Shown here: piece by piece, positions 1-11,898 of the stretch
Layout: each line of letters opens with the position of its first letter
Position numbering within the stretch: position 1 is the stretch's first letter
Assembly (NCBI RefSeq): GCF_017833035.1
Contig: NZ_JAFIBM010000001.1
Location: 2,625,762 to 2,689,761 of the forward strand
Source: Frigoribacterium sp. PvP032
GTDB lineage: Bacteria; Actinomycetota; Actinomycetes; Actinomycetales; Microbacteriaceae
Direction: 5' to 3'
DNA length: 64,000 nt
Position numbers and translations under genes: made by a program
Notes under the pieces: generated by a model
Databases searched by the model: none
Told to the model about the DNA's origin: nothing
The model's input: the letters and a program-made list of their open reading frames with translations, nothing else

Positions 1-65
1 GCTCAGACCGCTCCGCTCGTCCGAGTCTCGGTGCGGCACGGACGACAGGAACGAACGGGTACACC

Positions 66-389
66 ATGGGATCGTTGATCTACGGCACGTCGAGCATCGA
101 GATCGAGTTCGACGACAGGACGCTCGAGCACCTCCAGATCGTGATCGCCACCAAGCTGCGACGACGCGAGTCGTTCTTCTTCTCGTGGCGCGACACGCTC
201 AAGGTCGGCGACGGCCGCAGCAGCATCTGGCTCGACGCCGGCATCCCGCTGTACTTCAAGTACTCGGGCGGCCGTGTGCCGACGATCAGCCGCGAGTGGC
301 TGGCGGAGCTGACCGCCTCCTCCAACAGCTCGTCCGGGCTGGTGCTCACCGACGAGCCGAGCCTCGACAACTCGGCCAAGCGCAAGTAG
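66..389 (+). CDS. DUF7882 family protein, small, Microbacteriaceae-type
   Basis: A 107-residue soluble protein with no signal peptide or membrane segment. The body matches what I recall of the DUF7882 family, which is common in Microbacteriaceae and often mislabelled as an ATP-dependent DNA ligase. Visible hallmarks are the IYG start, the EIEFDDRTLEHLQ segment, FFFSW near residue 40, GDGRSSIWLD and PLYFKYSGG. It has none of the ligase motifs. The molecular function is unknown. The last 20 residues are polar, as in the family. The ATG is chosen because the conserved region begins immediately after it. It stands alone and converges with the DUF3054 gene 33 bp downstream. It is a useful lineage marker rather than a functional clue. 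Confidence 0.85.
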   Translation: MGSLIYGTSSIEIEFDDRTLEHLQIVIATKLRRRESFFFSWRDTLKVGDGRSSIWLDAGIPLYFKYSGGRVPTISREWLAELTASSNSSSGLVLTDEPSLDNSAKRK

Positions 390-422
390 CGGCCGCCGGC
401 CGCTGGGCCGCTGGCTGGTCCC

Positions 423-803
423 TCAGCGACGCGAGCCGCGTGCGCGACGGCCACGAAGCCTCGCGAGCGCTCGCCAGCCCAGCAAGAAGGTCCCGAGCAC
501 CACGACCGTGACGATCACGAAGCTCACCGCGGTGCCCTGACCGCTGATCACCCTCAGCACCATGCCGACGACCACCGTGGCAGGCCACACGAGCAGGCCG
601 GAAGTCAGGGCGGGCAGCGACCGCCCTCGCACCAGCACCAGCGCCCACCCCACGACGAGACCGGCGGCGAAGGGCCACAGCGTGGTCAGCACCCCGACGA
701 GCGCGGAACCCTCGTCGTGGCTGCGGCGCCCGATCAGGACGAACGCGACCACGAGGACGAGATCGGCGACGAAGGCCCACCACGGCGACCTGCGCGAGGT
801 CAT
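423..803 (-). CDS. DUF3054-like small integral membrane protein
   Basis: A 126-residue protein with four hydrophobic segments, near residues 9-26, 36-57, 66-86 and 94-113, and a very basic C-terminus (RLRGRRARGSRR). Size, the early Asp in the first membrane segment and the four-helix pattern fit the DUF3054 family, whose function is unknown. The ATG at 803 overlaps the stop of the upstream gene by four bases (ATGA), so the two are translationally coupled. A TGGAG sequence 8-10 nt upstream could serve as ribosome-binding site. No transport or enzymatic motif is visible. Confidence 0.75.
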   Translation of the reverse strand: MTSRRSPWWAFVADLVLVVAFVLIGRRSHDEGSALVGVLTTLWPFAAGLVVGWALVLVRGRSLPALTSGLLVWPATVVVGMVLRVISGQGTAVSFVIVTVVVLGTFLLGWRALARLRGRRARGSRR

Positions 804-1450
804 CGGGGCTGCTCCAGGGTGCGCGACAGCTCCGCGAGGAGGTCGTCGACCTGGGGCTCGACGAGACGCGCCAGCGCCTCGGCGATCCGCTCGCGATGGC
901 CGGCGACGGCGAAGCAGAGCGCCGTGCCGACCGCTTGCGCGTGCTCGTCGGCGAGGGCCAGCTCGCGACGGAGGGCCTGCTTGGCCTGCTCGGTGAACTC
1001 CGGCTCGGCCGCCGCCTCCTCGTCGGTCCCGCCCGCAGGAGGCGCGTCCTCGGCTGCGAGGCCCGCCAGCGTGAACAGGAACGGCTGGGTCGGGTCGGGC
1101 TCGGGGTCGACGTCCAGGCCGTCGAACTCCGGCGCCAGGTCGGCCTCAGGTCGGTACCCGTCGGGCTCGCCCGCGGCGGCGCGTCGCAGCTCGCGGTCGA
1201 CGAGGGGCAGGTTGCGGGTCGTGTAGGTGTCGACCTCGGCGTCGACGATGTGCCGGAGGCGGTTGAGCAGCGCGTGCTGGACGGCGTGCGGCACGTCGTG
1301 GTCGAGCCCCGCGGCGATCGCGACCGGGGAGCCGAAGCAGGTGCGGCAGACCCGGGTGCGGCCGCGGGCGGTGCCGATCCGCCAGCGCGGCAGCCAGCGC
1401 AGCCAGGCGTCGACCGCCCCGCGCACCTGCCCCTCGATCGAATCGGCCAT
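800..1450 (-). CDS. Unrecognised soluble protein with CxxC motif
   Basis: A 216-residue acidic protein that I do not recognise. The N-terminal 30 residues are basic and Trp-rich (WLRWLPRWR). They are followed by VCRTCF, a single CxxC that could bind metal or form a disulfide. A His-rich stretch (LDHDVPHAVQHALLNRLRHI) follows. Residues 95-140 are Asp/Glu/Pro-rich and probably disordered. The C-terminal 70 residues look helical. There is no signal peptide. A TAGATT box ends 6 nt before the ATG, suggesting a leaderless transcript. It overlaps the DUF3054 gene by 4 bp, so it is the first gene of a two-gene operon. The partner gives no functional hint. Confidence 0.7.
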   Translation of the reverse strand: MADSIEGQVRGAVDAWLRWLPRWRIGTARGRTRVCRTCFGSPVAIAAGLDHDVPHAVQHALLNRLRHIVDAEVDTYTTRNLPLVDRELRRAAAGEPDGYRPEADLAPEFDGLDVDPEPDPTQPFLFTLAGLAAEDAPPAGGTDEEAAAEPEFTEQAKQALRRELALADEHAQAVGTALCFAVAGHRERIAEALARLVEPQVDDLLAELSRTLEQPR

Positions 1451-1456
1451 GCGACG

Positions 1457-1462
1457 AATCTA
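1457..1462 (-). promoter_or_regulatory. -10 box of a leaderless promoter
   Basis: TAGATT on the minus strand, 6 nt before the ATG at 1450. The transcript should begin at or next to the start codon. No convincing -35 is visible. Confidence 0.55.
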
Positions 1463-1520
1463 GGGCGCGGAGCCGTCCGGGGGCCGCTGCCGTCGGGCGA
1501 TTCCCGCAGCTCCGCCGTCG

Positions 1521-1624
1521 CAGGGATCAGGAACGAGCCCGGACGCAGTCCTGATCCGTGCACGGCTCAGGACGATCGTGCCCCTCCTCGCGGGGATCAG
1601 GACAGGTGTTCCTGAATGAGGAGG
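1521..1624 (-). repeat. Palindromic intergenic element, copy A
   Basis: The spacer after the DUF3097 stop holds a 36-bp block (1589-1624) matching copy B at 14174-14209 in 32 of 36 positions. Read on the minus strand it is CCTCCTCATTCAGGAACA, four variable bases, then TCCTGATCCCCGCG. Around the block, TCAGGA or its complement TCCTGA occurs five times, including the inverted pair GGATCAGGA at 1524-1532 and TCCTGATCC at 1549-1557. Both copies lie directly downstream of a gene and in the same orientation relative to it. It may be a 3'-end RNA structure, an operator array or a miniature repeat family; the sequence does not decide between these. Confidence 0.65.
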
Positions 1625-1641
1625 AGCGTAACAGCAGGGCG

Positions 1642-2481
1642 TCAGTCGACCGTGACGAAGTCGATCAGCTGCTCGACGCGGCCGAGCAGGGCCGGCTCGA
1701 GGTCGCCGAACGTCCGCACACGGCCGAGGATGCGCTGCCACGCGGCGGCGATGTCGGCCTGGTCGTCGTGCGGCCAGCCGAGGTGCTCGCAGATGCCGTG
1801 CTTCCACTCGACCGAGCGGGGAACGGTCGGCCACGCCTCGAGCCCGAGGCGGCCCGGCTTGACGGCCTGCCAGACGTCGACGAACGGGTGCCCCACGACG
1901 AGCACGTGCGCGCCGGACGGCCCCCGGGCGATCGACTCCGCGATGCGGCTCTCCTTCGACCCGGTCACGAGGTGGTCGACGAGCACGCCCACCCGGCGCG
2001 TCGCGGTCGGCCGGAACTCGGCGAGCACCTCGGCGAGGTGGTCGACGCCCTCGAGGTACTCGACGACGACGCCCTCGACCCGCAGGTCGGCGCCCCACAC
2101 CTTCTCGACGAGCTCGGCGTCGTGCCGCCCCTCGACGAAGATCCGGCTCTCGCGCGCGACCCGCGCCCTCGCCCGGTCGACCGCGAACGAGCCCGACGCC
2201 GTCCGGGCGCGGCCCTGCGGCGTGGCCCTGGGCACCCGGAGCGCGACGGGCGAGCCGTCGATCAGGAACGACCCGCCGAGCGGGAACGCCCGCACGCGGC
2301 CCTTCCAGTCCTCCAGCTCGACGGTGCCGGCCTCGACCCGCACGACCGCTCCCGTGAAGCCGCTCCGCACCTCCTCGACGACGAGGTCGCGGACGGCGTC
2401 GGTGGGCGTGGGCGCCGCCGGGGCCGCGCGCTTCTTCCAGTCGCCGCTGAGCACGTCGTGTCCGTATCGATCGTCATCCAC
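1642..2481 (-). CDS. DUF3097 family protein
   Basis: A 279-residue cytoplasmic protein of the actinobacterial DUF3097 family, function unknown. Recognisable segments are the start DDRYGHDVLSGDW, FVEGRHDAELVEKVWG near residue 140 (resembling a Toprim-like glycine/acidic turn), VEYLEGVDHL, VLVDHLVTGSKE, VVGHPFVDVWQAVKP, and a C-terminal IDFV. The GTG at 2481 is chosen because homologous sequence begins there and GAGGAGG lies about 9 nt upstream; reading further upstream gives only arginine-rich shadow sequence. The start overlaps the preceding membrane-protein gene by 8 bp, so it is the last gene of the gatCAB-led operon. Repeat element copy A follows its stop. The GTP- or nucleic-acid-related role suggested by the Toprim-like motif is inference only. 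Confidence 0.82.
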   Translation of the reverse strand: MDDDRYGHDVLSGDWKKRAAPAAPTPTDAVRDLVVEEVRSGFTGAVVRVEAGTVELEDWKGRVRAFPLGGSFLIDGSPVALRVPRATPQGRARTASGSFAVDRARARVARESRIFVEGRHDAELVEKVWGADLRVEGVVVEYLEGVDHLAEVLAEFRPTATRRVGVLVDHLVTGSKESRIAESIARGPSGAHVLVVGHPFVDVWQAVKPGRLGLEAWPTVPRSVEWKHGICEHLGWPHDDQADIAAAWQRILGRVRTFGDLEPALLGRVEQLIDFVTVD

Positions 2482-3274
2482 GGGGCGGTCCTCCTCGGTT
2501 CGGTCGGGGCTGGTAGGGGCGAGGCGGGCCCTTGCCGTCGGGATCGCCGCCGGTGGCTCGGCTGGTCGTCGGCCGGCGTGCCGGCGCACCTCGCGACGGC
2601 ACGGGCGTCGTCGCGCGCGGGCCGGGAGCGGCTCGTGCCGGCGTCGCGGTCCCGGCACGGGCAGGGGTCGTCGCGCGGGCGGGCGTCACGGCGGGCCGGG
2701 CGACGGCGGCCGGGCCCTCGGCGTCACCCGCGGCCCCGGACCTGGCAGCCGCCGTCGGGGCGACGTCGCCGTCCACGGCGAAGCCGAGCCCGAGGGCCCA
2801 CGCGAACCCGCCGACGACGGTCAGCACGTAGAGGCCCGAGACGAGCAGCGGCAGCCACCAGGTCGCGAGCGGACCGTCGCCCTGACCGCCGATCGCCAGC
2901 ACCACGAGGGCCGTGACGAACCAGACGGCCGTCGCGAACGCGCGTGCAGCCCAGCGCGCCAGTCGCAGGCGCAGCTCCCGACGGTGCGGCTGCGCCTTCC
3001 AGTGCTCGGCGTGCGGCACGAGCAGGTGCCGCACCGGCGTCCACGCGAGCGCCGCCGCCGTCACGAGCCACGCCAGCACGAGGCCGACGAGCAACGAGGA
3101 GGCGATCAACACGAGATCGGAGCGGCTGGCAGCCAGCCCCGTGGCCCCGTCCCGGAGGTGCACGACCGTCACGCGGTCGGGCAGCAGCTGCGAGGCGGTC
3201 ACGAGCACGAGCGCCGCCGCGGCGAGGGCGAGGCCCATCGGAGCGGCGGCACGGAGCAGAGGCGGCACGGTCAT
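2474..3274 (-). CDS. Four-helix membrane protein with disordered Ala/Pro/Arg tail
   Basis: A 266-residue protein that I cannot name. Four hydrophobic helices lie near residues 9-30, 52-76, 110-131 and 138-165. The remaining 100 residues are a low-complexity tail rich in Ala, Pro, Thr and Arg, ending PRPYQPRPNRGGPPRG, which is probably cytoplasmic. The ATG at 3274 lies 37 bp after the gatB stop on the same strand, and its end overlaps the start of DUF3097 by 8 bp, so it is the fourth gene of a gatC-gatA-gatB-X-DUF3097 operon. The tail length and composition are typical of fast-evolving unstructured regions. No catalytic or transport motif is visible. Confidence 0.75.
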   Translation of the reverse strand: MTVPPLLRAAAPMGLALAAAALVLVTASQLLPDRVTVVHLRDGATGLAASRSDLVLIASSLLVGLVLAWLVTAAALAWTPVRHLLVPHAEHWKAQPHRRELRLRLARWAARAFATAVWFVTALVVLAIGGQGDGPLATWWLPLLVSGLYVLTVVGGFAWALGLGFAVDGDVAPTAAARSGAAGDAEGPAAVARPAVTPARATTPARAGTATPARAAPGPRATTPVPSRGAPARRPTTSRATGGDPDGKGPPRPYQPRPNRGGPPRG

Positions 3275-3311
3275 CGCGACCGGGCCGCCTCTGCGGCGTC
3301 GAGGTGGGTGA

Positions 3312-4811
3312 TCAGGCCTGCGCCCTCTCGAGCACGAGCTCGCGGACGCGCGCGGCGTCCGCCTGGCCCTTCATCGCCTTCATGACGGCGCCGATGACGG
3401 CACCGGCCGCCTGGACCTTGCCGTCGCGGATCTTCGCCAGCACGTCGGGCTGCTGCGCGAGCGCCTCGTCGATGGCGGCGATGAGCGCGCCGTCGTCCGA
3501 GACGACGGCCAGGCCCCGCGAGGAGACGACCTCGGCGGGCGACCCCTCGCCGGCGACGACGCCCTCGAGCACCTGCCGGGCGAGGCGGTCGGTCAGCTCG
3601 CCGGACTCGACGAGGGCGATCAGCTCGCTCACGTGCAGGGGCGACACGAGCGACGACGGCTCGACGCCTGCCGCGTTGGCGGTGCGGGCGATCTCGCCGG
3701 TCCACCACTTGCGGGCCGCCTGGGGCGACGCGCCGGCCGCGACGGTGTCGACGAGCTCCTGCAGCAGCCCCGAGTTGACGACGTCCTGGAACTCCTGGTC
3801 GGCGAAGGCCCACTCGGCCTTGAGCCTGCGGCGCATCGCGACCGGCGCCTCCGGCAGGGCCAGGCGGAGCTGCTCGACGAGCTCGCGCGACGGGACGACG
3901 GGCAGCAGGTCGGGCTCGGGGAAGTAGCGGTAGTCGTCCGCGTCGCTCTTCGGGCGCCCGGCCGAGGTGCGCCCCGTGTCCTCGTGCCAGTGCCGGGTCT
4001 CCTGCGTGATGGTCCCGCCCGCGGCGAGGATCGCCGCCTGACGCTGGATCTCGTGGCGGACCGCGCGCTCGACCGACCGGAACGAGTTGACGTTCTTCGT
4101 CTCGGTGCGCGTGCCCAGCTTCTCCTGGCCGTGCGGTCGAAGCGACACGTTGGCGTCGCAGCGCAGGTTGCCGCGCTCCATCCGCGCCTCGCTGACGCCG
4201 AGGCTCCGCACGATGTCACGGATGGTCGAGACGTACGCGGCGCCGAGCTCGGGGCCGAGGGCGCCCGCGCCGATGATCGGCTTGGTGACGATCTCGACGA
4301 GCGGGATGCCGGCGCGGTTGTAGTCGACGAGCGAGTACTCGGCGCCCTGGATGCGCCCGGTCGAGCCGCCGACGTGCGTGAGCTTGCCGGCGTCCTCCTC
4401 CATGTGGGCCCGCTCGATCGGCACGTGGAACACGGTGCCGTCGGGCAGCTCGACCTCGACCTCGCCCTCGTAGGCGATCGGCTCGTCGAACTGGCTGACC
4501 TGGTAGTTCTTCGGGTTGTCCGGGTAGAAGTAGTTCTTGCGGGCGAAGCGCGAGCTCTCGGCGATCGAGCAGCCGAGGGCGAGCCCGAGGCTGATCGAGT
4601 AGGTCACGGCCTGCTCGTTGACCACCGGCAGCGAACCCGGCAGCCCCAGGTCGACCGGGGTCACGTTCGTGTTCGGCTCGCCGCCGAAGAAGTTCGGCGC
4701 GTCCGAGAACATCTTGGTCTTGGTGCCCAGCTCGACGTGCACCTCGAAGCCGAGGACGACCTCGAACTTCTCGAGCGCCTCGTCGTAGTCCATCAGGTCT
4801 GCCTTGGCCAT
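3312..4811 (-). CDS. gatB: Asp-tRNA(Asn)/Glu-tRNA(Gln) amidotransferase subunit B
   Basis: A full-length GatB of 499 residues. GatB is the kinase and tRNA-binding subunit of the GatCAB complex, which phosphorylates and then amidates Glu-tRNA(Gln), and Asp-tRNA(Asn) in some bacteria, in the cytoplasm. Diagnostic segments are GFEVHVEL near residue 20, [24 protein letters not shown] (residues 80-105), [38 protein letters not shown] and the [11 protein letters not shown] loop. The C-terminal YqeY-like helical tail is complete ([16 protein letters not shown]). The ATG shares one base with the gatA stop (TGATG), indicating coupled translation. It sits in the usual C-A-B order. Actinomycetes generally lack a glutaminyl-tRNA synthetase, so this complex should be essential. 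Confidence 0.97.
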   Translation of the reverse strand: MAKADLMDYDEALEKFEVVLGFEVHVELGTKTKMFSDAPNFFGGEPNTNVTPVDLGLPGSLPVVNEQAVTYSISLGLALGCSIAESSRFARKNYFYPDNPKNYQVSQFDEPIAYEGEVEVELPDGTVFHVPIERAHMEEDAGKLTHVGGSTGRIQGAEYSLVDYNRAGIPLVEIVTKPIIGAGALGPELGAAYVSTIRDIVRSLGVSEARMERGNLRCDANVSLRPHGQEKLGTRTETKNVNSFRSVERAVRHEIQRQAAILAAGGTITQETRHWHEDTGRTSAGRPKSDADDYRYFPEPDLLPVVPSRELVEQLRLALPEAPVAMRRRLKAEWAFADQEFQDVVNSGLLQELVDTVAAGASPQAARKWWTGEIARTANAAGVEPSSLVSPLHVSELIALVESGELTDRLARQVLEGVVAGEGSPAEVVSSRGLAVVSDDGALIAAIDEALAQQPDVLAKIRDGKVQAAGAVIGAVMKAMKGQADAARVRELVLERAQA

Positions 4812-6361
4812 CAGATGACTCCCTCGGTGGCGGCGGTCTGCTCGGTGCTGCTCAGGTCGGGAGCACGCGAGATGAGCGTGTGGCCCCAGCCCTGCTCGAG
4901 CAGCTGCTCGACGGCGGCGCCGTAGGTGTAGAGGCGGGCGTCCTCGCGGGCGGGCGCCATGAACTGGAGACCCGTCGGGAGGCCGTCCTCGTCGGCGAGG
5001 CCCATGGGCACCGTGATGCCGGGCACGCCCGCGAGGTTGGCGGGGATGGTCGTCAGGTCGTTCAGGTACATCGACAGCGGGTCGTCGGTCTTCTCGCCGA
5101 GCGGGAACGCCGTGGTCGGCGCCGAGGGCGAGACGAGCACGTCGACCTTCTCGAACGCGGCCGCGAAGTCGCGCTGCACGAGCGTGCGCACCTTCTGCGC
5201 ACTGCCGTAGTAGGCGTCGTAGTAGCCCGCGCTCAGGGCGTACGTGCCGAGGATGATGCGGCGCTTCACCTCGGGGCCGAAGCCGGCCTCACGGGTGGCG
5301 GCCATGACGTCCTCGACGGTGCCGCGGCCCTCGGGCACGACGCGCATGCCGAAGCGCACGGAGTCGAACTTCGCGAGGTTGCTCGACGCCTCGGCCGGGA
5401 GGATCAGGTAGTAGGCGCTGATCGCGTACTCGAAGCTGGGGGCGTCGATCTCGACGACCTCCGCACCGGCGGCCGTCAGCAAGGCGAGAGCCTCCGCGAA
5501 GCGCGCCTTGACGCCGGCCTGGAAGCCGTCGCCGGCGAGCTGACGGACGACGCCGACGCGCACGCCCTGCAGGGCGCCCCCGGCCAGGCCGCGGCGGGCG
5601 GCGTCGGCGAACGACGGCCACTCGTCGCGCAGCGAGGTGGAGTCGCGGCGGTCGTGGCCCTTGATGACGTCGTGCAGCAGCGCCGAGTCAAGCACGGTGC
5701 GGCTGACGGGGCCGACCTGGTCGAGCGAGCTCGCGAGCGCGATGGCGCCGTAGCGGCTGACGCCGCCGTAGGTGGGCTTGACGCCGACGGTGCCGGTGAC
5801 GGCGCCCGGCTGGCGGATCGATCCGCCGGTGTCGCTGCCGAGGGCCAGGGGCGCCTCGAAGGCGGCGACGGCCGCGGCCGAGCCGCCGCCGGAGCCCCCG
5901 GGCACGCGGTCGAGCGACCACGGGTTGTGGGTGGGGCCGTAGGCGGAGAACTCGGTCGACGAGCCCATCGCGAACTCGTCCATGTTGGTCTTGCCGAGCG
6001 GCACCAGGTCGGCGGCGCGCAGCTTCGCCACGACGGTCGCGTCGTACGGCGGCACCCAGCCCTCGAGGATGCGGCTGCCGGAGGTGGACGGCATGTCGAT
6101 CGTGCAGAGCACGTCCTTGACGGCGATGGGCACGCCCGCGAGCGGCCCCATCGCGTCGCCGGCGGCGCGGCGACGGTCGACGTCGGCCGCCGTGGCGAGG
6201 GCCTGGTCGCTGACGTGCAGGAAGGCGTGCACGTCGCCGTCGACCGCGGCGATGCGGTCGAGGTGCGCCTGGACGACCTCGACGGACGAGACGTCGCGCG
6301 AGGCGAGGCGGCTGCTGAGGTCGTCCGCGCTGAGGCGGATGATCGAGGAGGAGTCGGCCAC
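4811..6361 (-). CDS. gatA: Asp-tRNA(Asn)/Glu-tRNA(Gln) amidotransferase subunit A
   Basis: A 516-residue amidase-signature protein that releases ammonia from glutamine for GatB. The Lys-cisSer-Ser catalytic triad is intact: Lys82 in GVPIAVKD, Ser157 in VPGGSGGGS, and Ser181 in [12 protein letters not shown]. The spacing (75 and 99 residues) equals that of characterised GatA. The C-terminal substrate-binding region with [13 protein letters not shown] is complete. The ATG at 6361 lies 2 bp after the gatC stop, and the stop shares a base with the gatB start, giving a tight three-gene unit. Full length for the family; no anomalies. Confidence 0.97.
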   Translation of the reverse strand: MADSSSIIRLSADDLSSRLASRDVSSVEVVQAHLDRIAAVDGDVHAFLHVSDQALATAADVDRRRAAGDAMGPLAGVPIAVKDVLCTIDMPSTSGSRILEGWVPPYDATVVAKLRAADLVPLGKTNMDEFAMGSSTEFSAYGPTHNPWSLDRVPGGSGGGSAAAVAAFEAPLALGSDTGGSIRQPGAVTGTVGVKPTYGGVSRYGAIALASSLDQVGPVSRTVLDSALLHDVIKGHDRRDSTSLRDEWPSFADAARRGLAGGALQGVRVGVVRQLAGDGFQAGVKARFAEALALLTAAGAEVVEIDAPSFEYAISAYYLILPAEASSNLAKFDSVRFGMRVVPEGRGTVEDVMAATREAGFGPEVKRRIILGTYALSAGYYDAYYGSAQKVRTLVQRDFAAAFEKVDVLVSPSAPTTAFPLGEKTDDPLSMYLNDLTTIPANLAGVPGITVPMGLADEDGLPTGLQFMAPAREDARLYTYGAAVEQLLEQGWGHTLISRAPDLSSTEQTAATEGVI

Positions 6362-6363
6362 GG

Positions 6364-6663
6364 CTACTGCTCCTCGCCCAGGATGGCGGTCACGCGGAAC
6401 CGCGAGCCGTCGTGGTCGGGCGCGCCCGAGAGCGCCTGCTCGACCGTGAGGGTCTCGCCGACGACGTCGTCGCGGAAGACGTTCGTCAACGGGATCGGGT
6501 GGCTGGTCGCCGGGACGTCGTCGGTCGCGACCTCGGACACCTTGGCGACGTTGTCGACGATCTGCCCGAGCTCCCGGGTCATGGTGTCGATCTCGTCGGG
6601 GGTGAGGGCGATGCGGGCGAGACCTGCGAGGTGCTCCACCTGTTCGCGCGTGATTTCAGACAT
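6364..6663 (-). CDS. gatC: Asp-tRNA(Asn)/Glu-tRNA(Gln) amidotransferase subunit C
   Basis: A 99-residue GatC, the small linker that wraps around GatA and GatB and is needed for complex stability. The N-terminal [19 protein letters not shown] and the [21 protein letters not shown] segment are the family signatures. The ATG at 6663 is preceded by GGAG about 5 nt away. It is the promoter-proximal gene of the gat operon. A TAAGAT -10 box at 6716-6721 gives an untranslated leader of roughly 45 nt, which contains two GGGGTACC sequences. Confidence 0.93.
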   Translation of the reverse strand: MSEITREQVEHLAGLARIALTPDEIDTMTRELGQIVDNVAKVSEVATDDVPATSHPIPLTNVFRDDVVGETLTVEQALSGAPDHDGSRFRVTAILGEEQ

Positions 6664-6687
6664 GCTGCTCCGTCACGTGGTTCGTCT

Positions 6688-6721
6688 GGGGTACCGCGGC
6701 TGGGGGTACCCGACGATCTTA
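6688..6721 (-). promoter_or_regulatory. gat operon promoter with repeated GGTACC boxes
   Basis: On the minus strand a TAAGAT box (6716-6721) is followed by two copies of the palindromic core GGTACC, within GGGGTACC at 6688-6695 and 6703-6710 read on the plus strand, spaced exactly 15 bp. They fall around and just after the predicted transcription start. This could be an operator or a structured leader. The -10 assignment is by eye and no -35 is evident. Confidence 0.4.
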
Positions 6722-6784
6722 CGGGGCCGCGCCCGGCCCGGCAGGCCCCGGCGACTGCGCCCCGGCGGTCGCGTCCGGCGGGCG

Positions 6785-8254
6785 TCAGTCCCGCACGTAC
6801 AGCTCCTGGGGCCGCACGAGCGAGAGGTCGGGCGCCTCCGGGGCGACCGGTCGCGGCTCGCCGGGCTCGCCGTCGACGAGGTCGCCGCGGCCGAGGCCGA
6901 CGAGGGCCGTGCTGCGCAGGGTCTCGGTGCCGGGCACGAGGTAGGAGTTGTGGCCGTGGGCGGCGGCGAGCGCGCGTCCCGTGTAGCCGTCCGCGCCTCC
7001 CCCGGTGTGCAGCAGGACGGCGCCGAAGCCGGCGGTGCCGGGGTCGGCGCCGAAGTACCCGCTGCCGGCGACGGGGTCGAAGCTGCCCGCCGCCGCGTAG
7101 ACGTCGTGTCCGGTGACGTCGAGCAGGGCCGCGGACGGGACGACGCTGCCCGGCGAGCCGAGCAGCACGAGGGAGTCGACCGACACGGCACCGGAGGACA
7201 GGGCGAGCGTGGCCGTCGTCGAGCCGTACGAGTGGGCCACGACCGTGACCCTGGCCGGCGAGGAGGCGCGGGCCGCGTCGAGCCCGGTGATCGCGTCCCC
7301 GAGGCGGACGGCCCCGGCCCTCGCGAGGTCGAGCCCGTAGACGTTGGTCAGGTCGGGGGTGCGGTAGCCGAGCCAGGCCACGACGGCGACCTGGTCGAGC
7401 CCGCTGCTGTCGGCCCGTGCCAGGAGGTACGTCCAGGAACGCTGCTCGTCGTAGAGCTCGCCGGCCGTGTCGGTCCAGTCGACGAGCTGGCTGCCGACGG
7501 TGAAGAACATGCCCGGCACGAGCACGCTGACGTCGTCGGCCGTGTCGAGGTCGCCGACCGAGACGGCCGCGCGCCCTGGCAGCACGGTGTCGAGCGCGAC
7601 GAGGTACCGGTCGGCGTCGCCGGCCGCACGGCCGCCGAGGGCCGCGGCGACCTGCCCGAGCATGGCCGCGCGGGCGTCGTCGTCCTGTCGCTCGTCCGTG
7701 GTGCCCCTGCGTTCGTCGACGGCGGCGCGCGCCGCGACGAGGAACAGCCGGTTCGCCTCGTCCCGGGTCGTGTAGGGCACGCCCTCGAGGTTGCCGACGA
7801 GACCGGGCACCCGGGCGACGAGGGTCAGCTGGCGCGACGGAGTGAGGCCGCCCCACCAGGACGCGACCTCGGCGGCGGTCCGGACGGAGGCGACCGCGTC
7901 GACGAGCGCGGCCGTGTCGTCGCCGGAGGCGTCCGTCGAGCGGGCGAACTCGTCCAGTTCGTCCTCGCTCGCCGTGGCCAGCGCGTCGAGGCACCCGGCG
8001 GGCGACGCTGCTCCGCAGACGTCGGCCAGGACCGGGGACGACCTCGCCTGCGGCACGGCCGGCCTGGTCCGGCCGGTGACGGAGACGGAGACGACCTGGT
8101 CGTCGGCAGATCCTGCGTCGCGGTCGGCCGTCGAGGGCTCGGTGCGCGCCTCGGGGCTGACGGCGCCGTGACCCGTCGCGGGCTCGACGATCGGCACCAC
8201 GACTCCGGAGAGGTGGATCGATGCGGACAGGATGGCTGCGGCGAGGAACAGCAC
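6785..8254 (-). CDS. Secreted or anchored alpha/beta hydrolase, DUF1023-like
   Basis: A 489-residue protein with a hydrophobic N-terminus (residues 1-22) that should act as a signal or anchor. A Pro/Ser/Asp-rich linker follows, then a helical region. The C-terminal alpha/beta-hydrolase domain carries the nucleophile elbow VAHSYGS near residue 335 (catalytic Ser in GxSxG-like AHSYG), LLGSPG, and a late His in AHGHNSYL that can complete the triad. This arrangement matches the DUF1023 hydrolase family abundant in actinomycetes; substrate unknown. The GTG at 8254 is preceded by GAGAGGGAAAG at a suitable distance. It is transcribed alone and co-directional with ligA upstream and gat downstream. 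Confidence 0.8.
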   Translation of the reverse strand: MLFLAAAILSASIHLSGVVVPIVEPATGHGAVSPEARTEPSTADRDAGSADDQVVSVSVTGRTRPAVPQARSSPVLADVCGAASPAGCLDALATASEDELDEFARSTDASGDDTAALVDAVASVRTAAEVASWWGGLTPSRQLTLVARVPGLVGNLEGVPYTTRDEANRLFLVAARAAVDERRGTTDERQDDDARAAMLGQVAAALGGRAAGDADRYLVALDTVLPGRAAVSVGDLDTADDVSVLVPGMFFTVGSQLVDWTDTAGELYDEQRSWTYLLARADSSGLDQVAVVAWLGYRTPDLTNVYGLDLARAGAVRLGDAITGLDAARASSPARVTVVAHSYGSTTATLALSSGAVSVDSLVLLGSPGSVVPSAALLDVTGHDVYAAAGSFDPVAGSGYFGADPGTAGFGAVLLHTGGGADGYTGRALAAAHGHNSYLVPGTETLRSTALVGLGRGDLVDGEPGEPRPVAPEAPDLSLVRPQELYVRD

Positions 8255-8361
8255 GTCGGGTCTTTCCCTCTCGTGCGCACCCGAGCCACGACCCCCTACA
8301 GCCCCGGCCGATGCGCGCCCTCATCGTAAGAGAGCGAGGTGCCGCCTGACCAGGGTTTTCG

Positions 8362-11852
<3,491 letters not shown>

Positions 11853-11858
11853 CCGTCA

Positions 11859-11864
11859 AGTGTA
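11859..11864 (-). promoter_or_regulatory. mnmA -10 box, leaderless
   Basis: TACACT on the minus strand, 6 nt before the mnmA ATG. It shares the 46-bp divergent region with the MFS promoter. Confidence 0.55.
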
Positions 11865-11883
11865 AGCAGCCGCGCCGCGGGCA

Positions 11884-11889
11884 TAGTGT
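11884..11889 (+). promoter_or_regulatory. -10 box of the MFS transporter gene
   Basis: TAGTGT, 9 nt before the ATG at 11899. The leader would be at most a few bases, and no Shine-Dalgarno sequence is visible apart from CGGAG. Confidence 0.45.
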
Positions 11890-11898
11890 GGCGGAGCC

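Noticed and set aside
1-65. A promoter for the DUF7882 gene
   Set aside because: No TANNNT box at the usual spacing is visible and the upstream context is cut off by the window edge.
66-389. ATP-dependent DNA ligase, a name often attached to this small family
   Set aside because: The 107-residue protein lacks the KxDG active-site motif and every other ligase motif.
4880-8329. A 1149-residue open frame on the plus strand across gatA, gatC and the hydrolase
   Set aside because: It is antisense to three recognisable genes and has an Arg/Gly/Val-rich composition typical of the mirror frame in high-GC DNA. No family motif is present.
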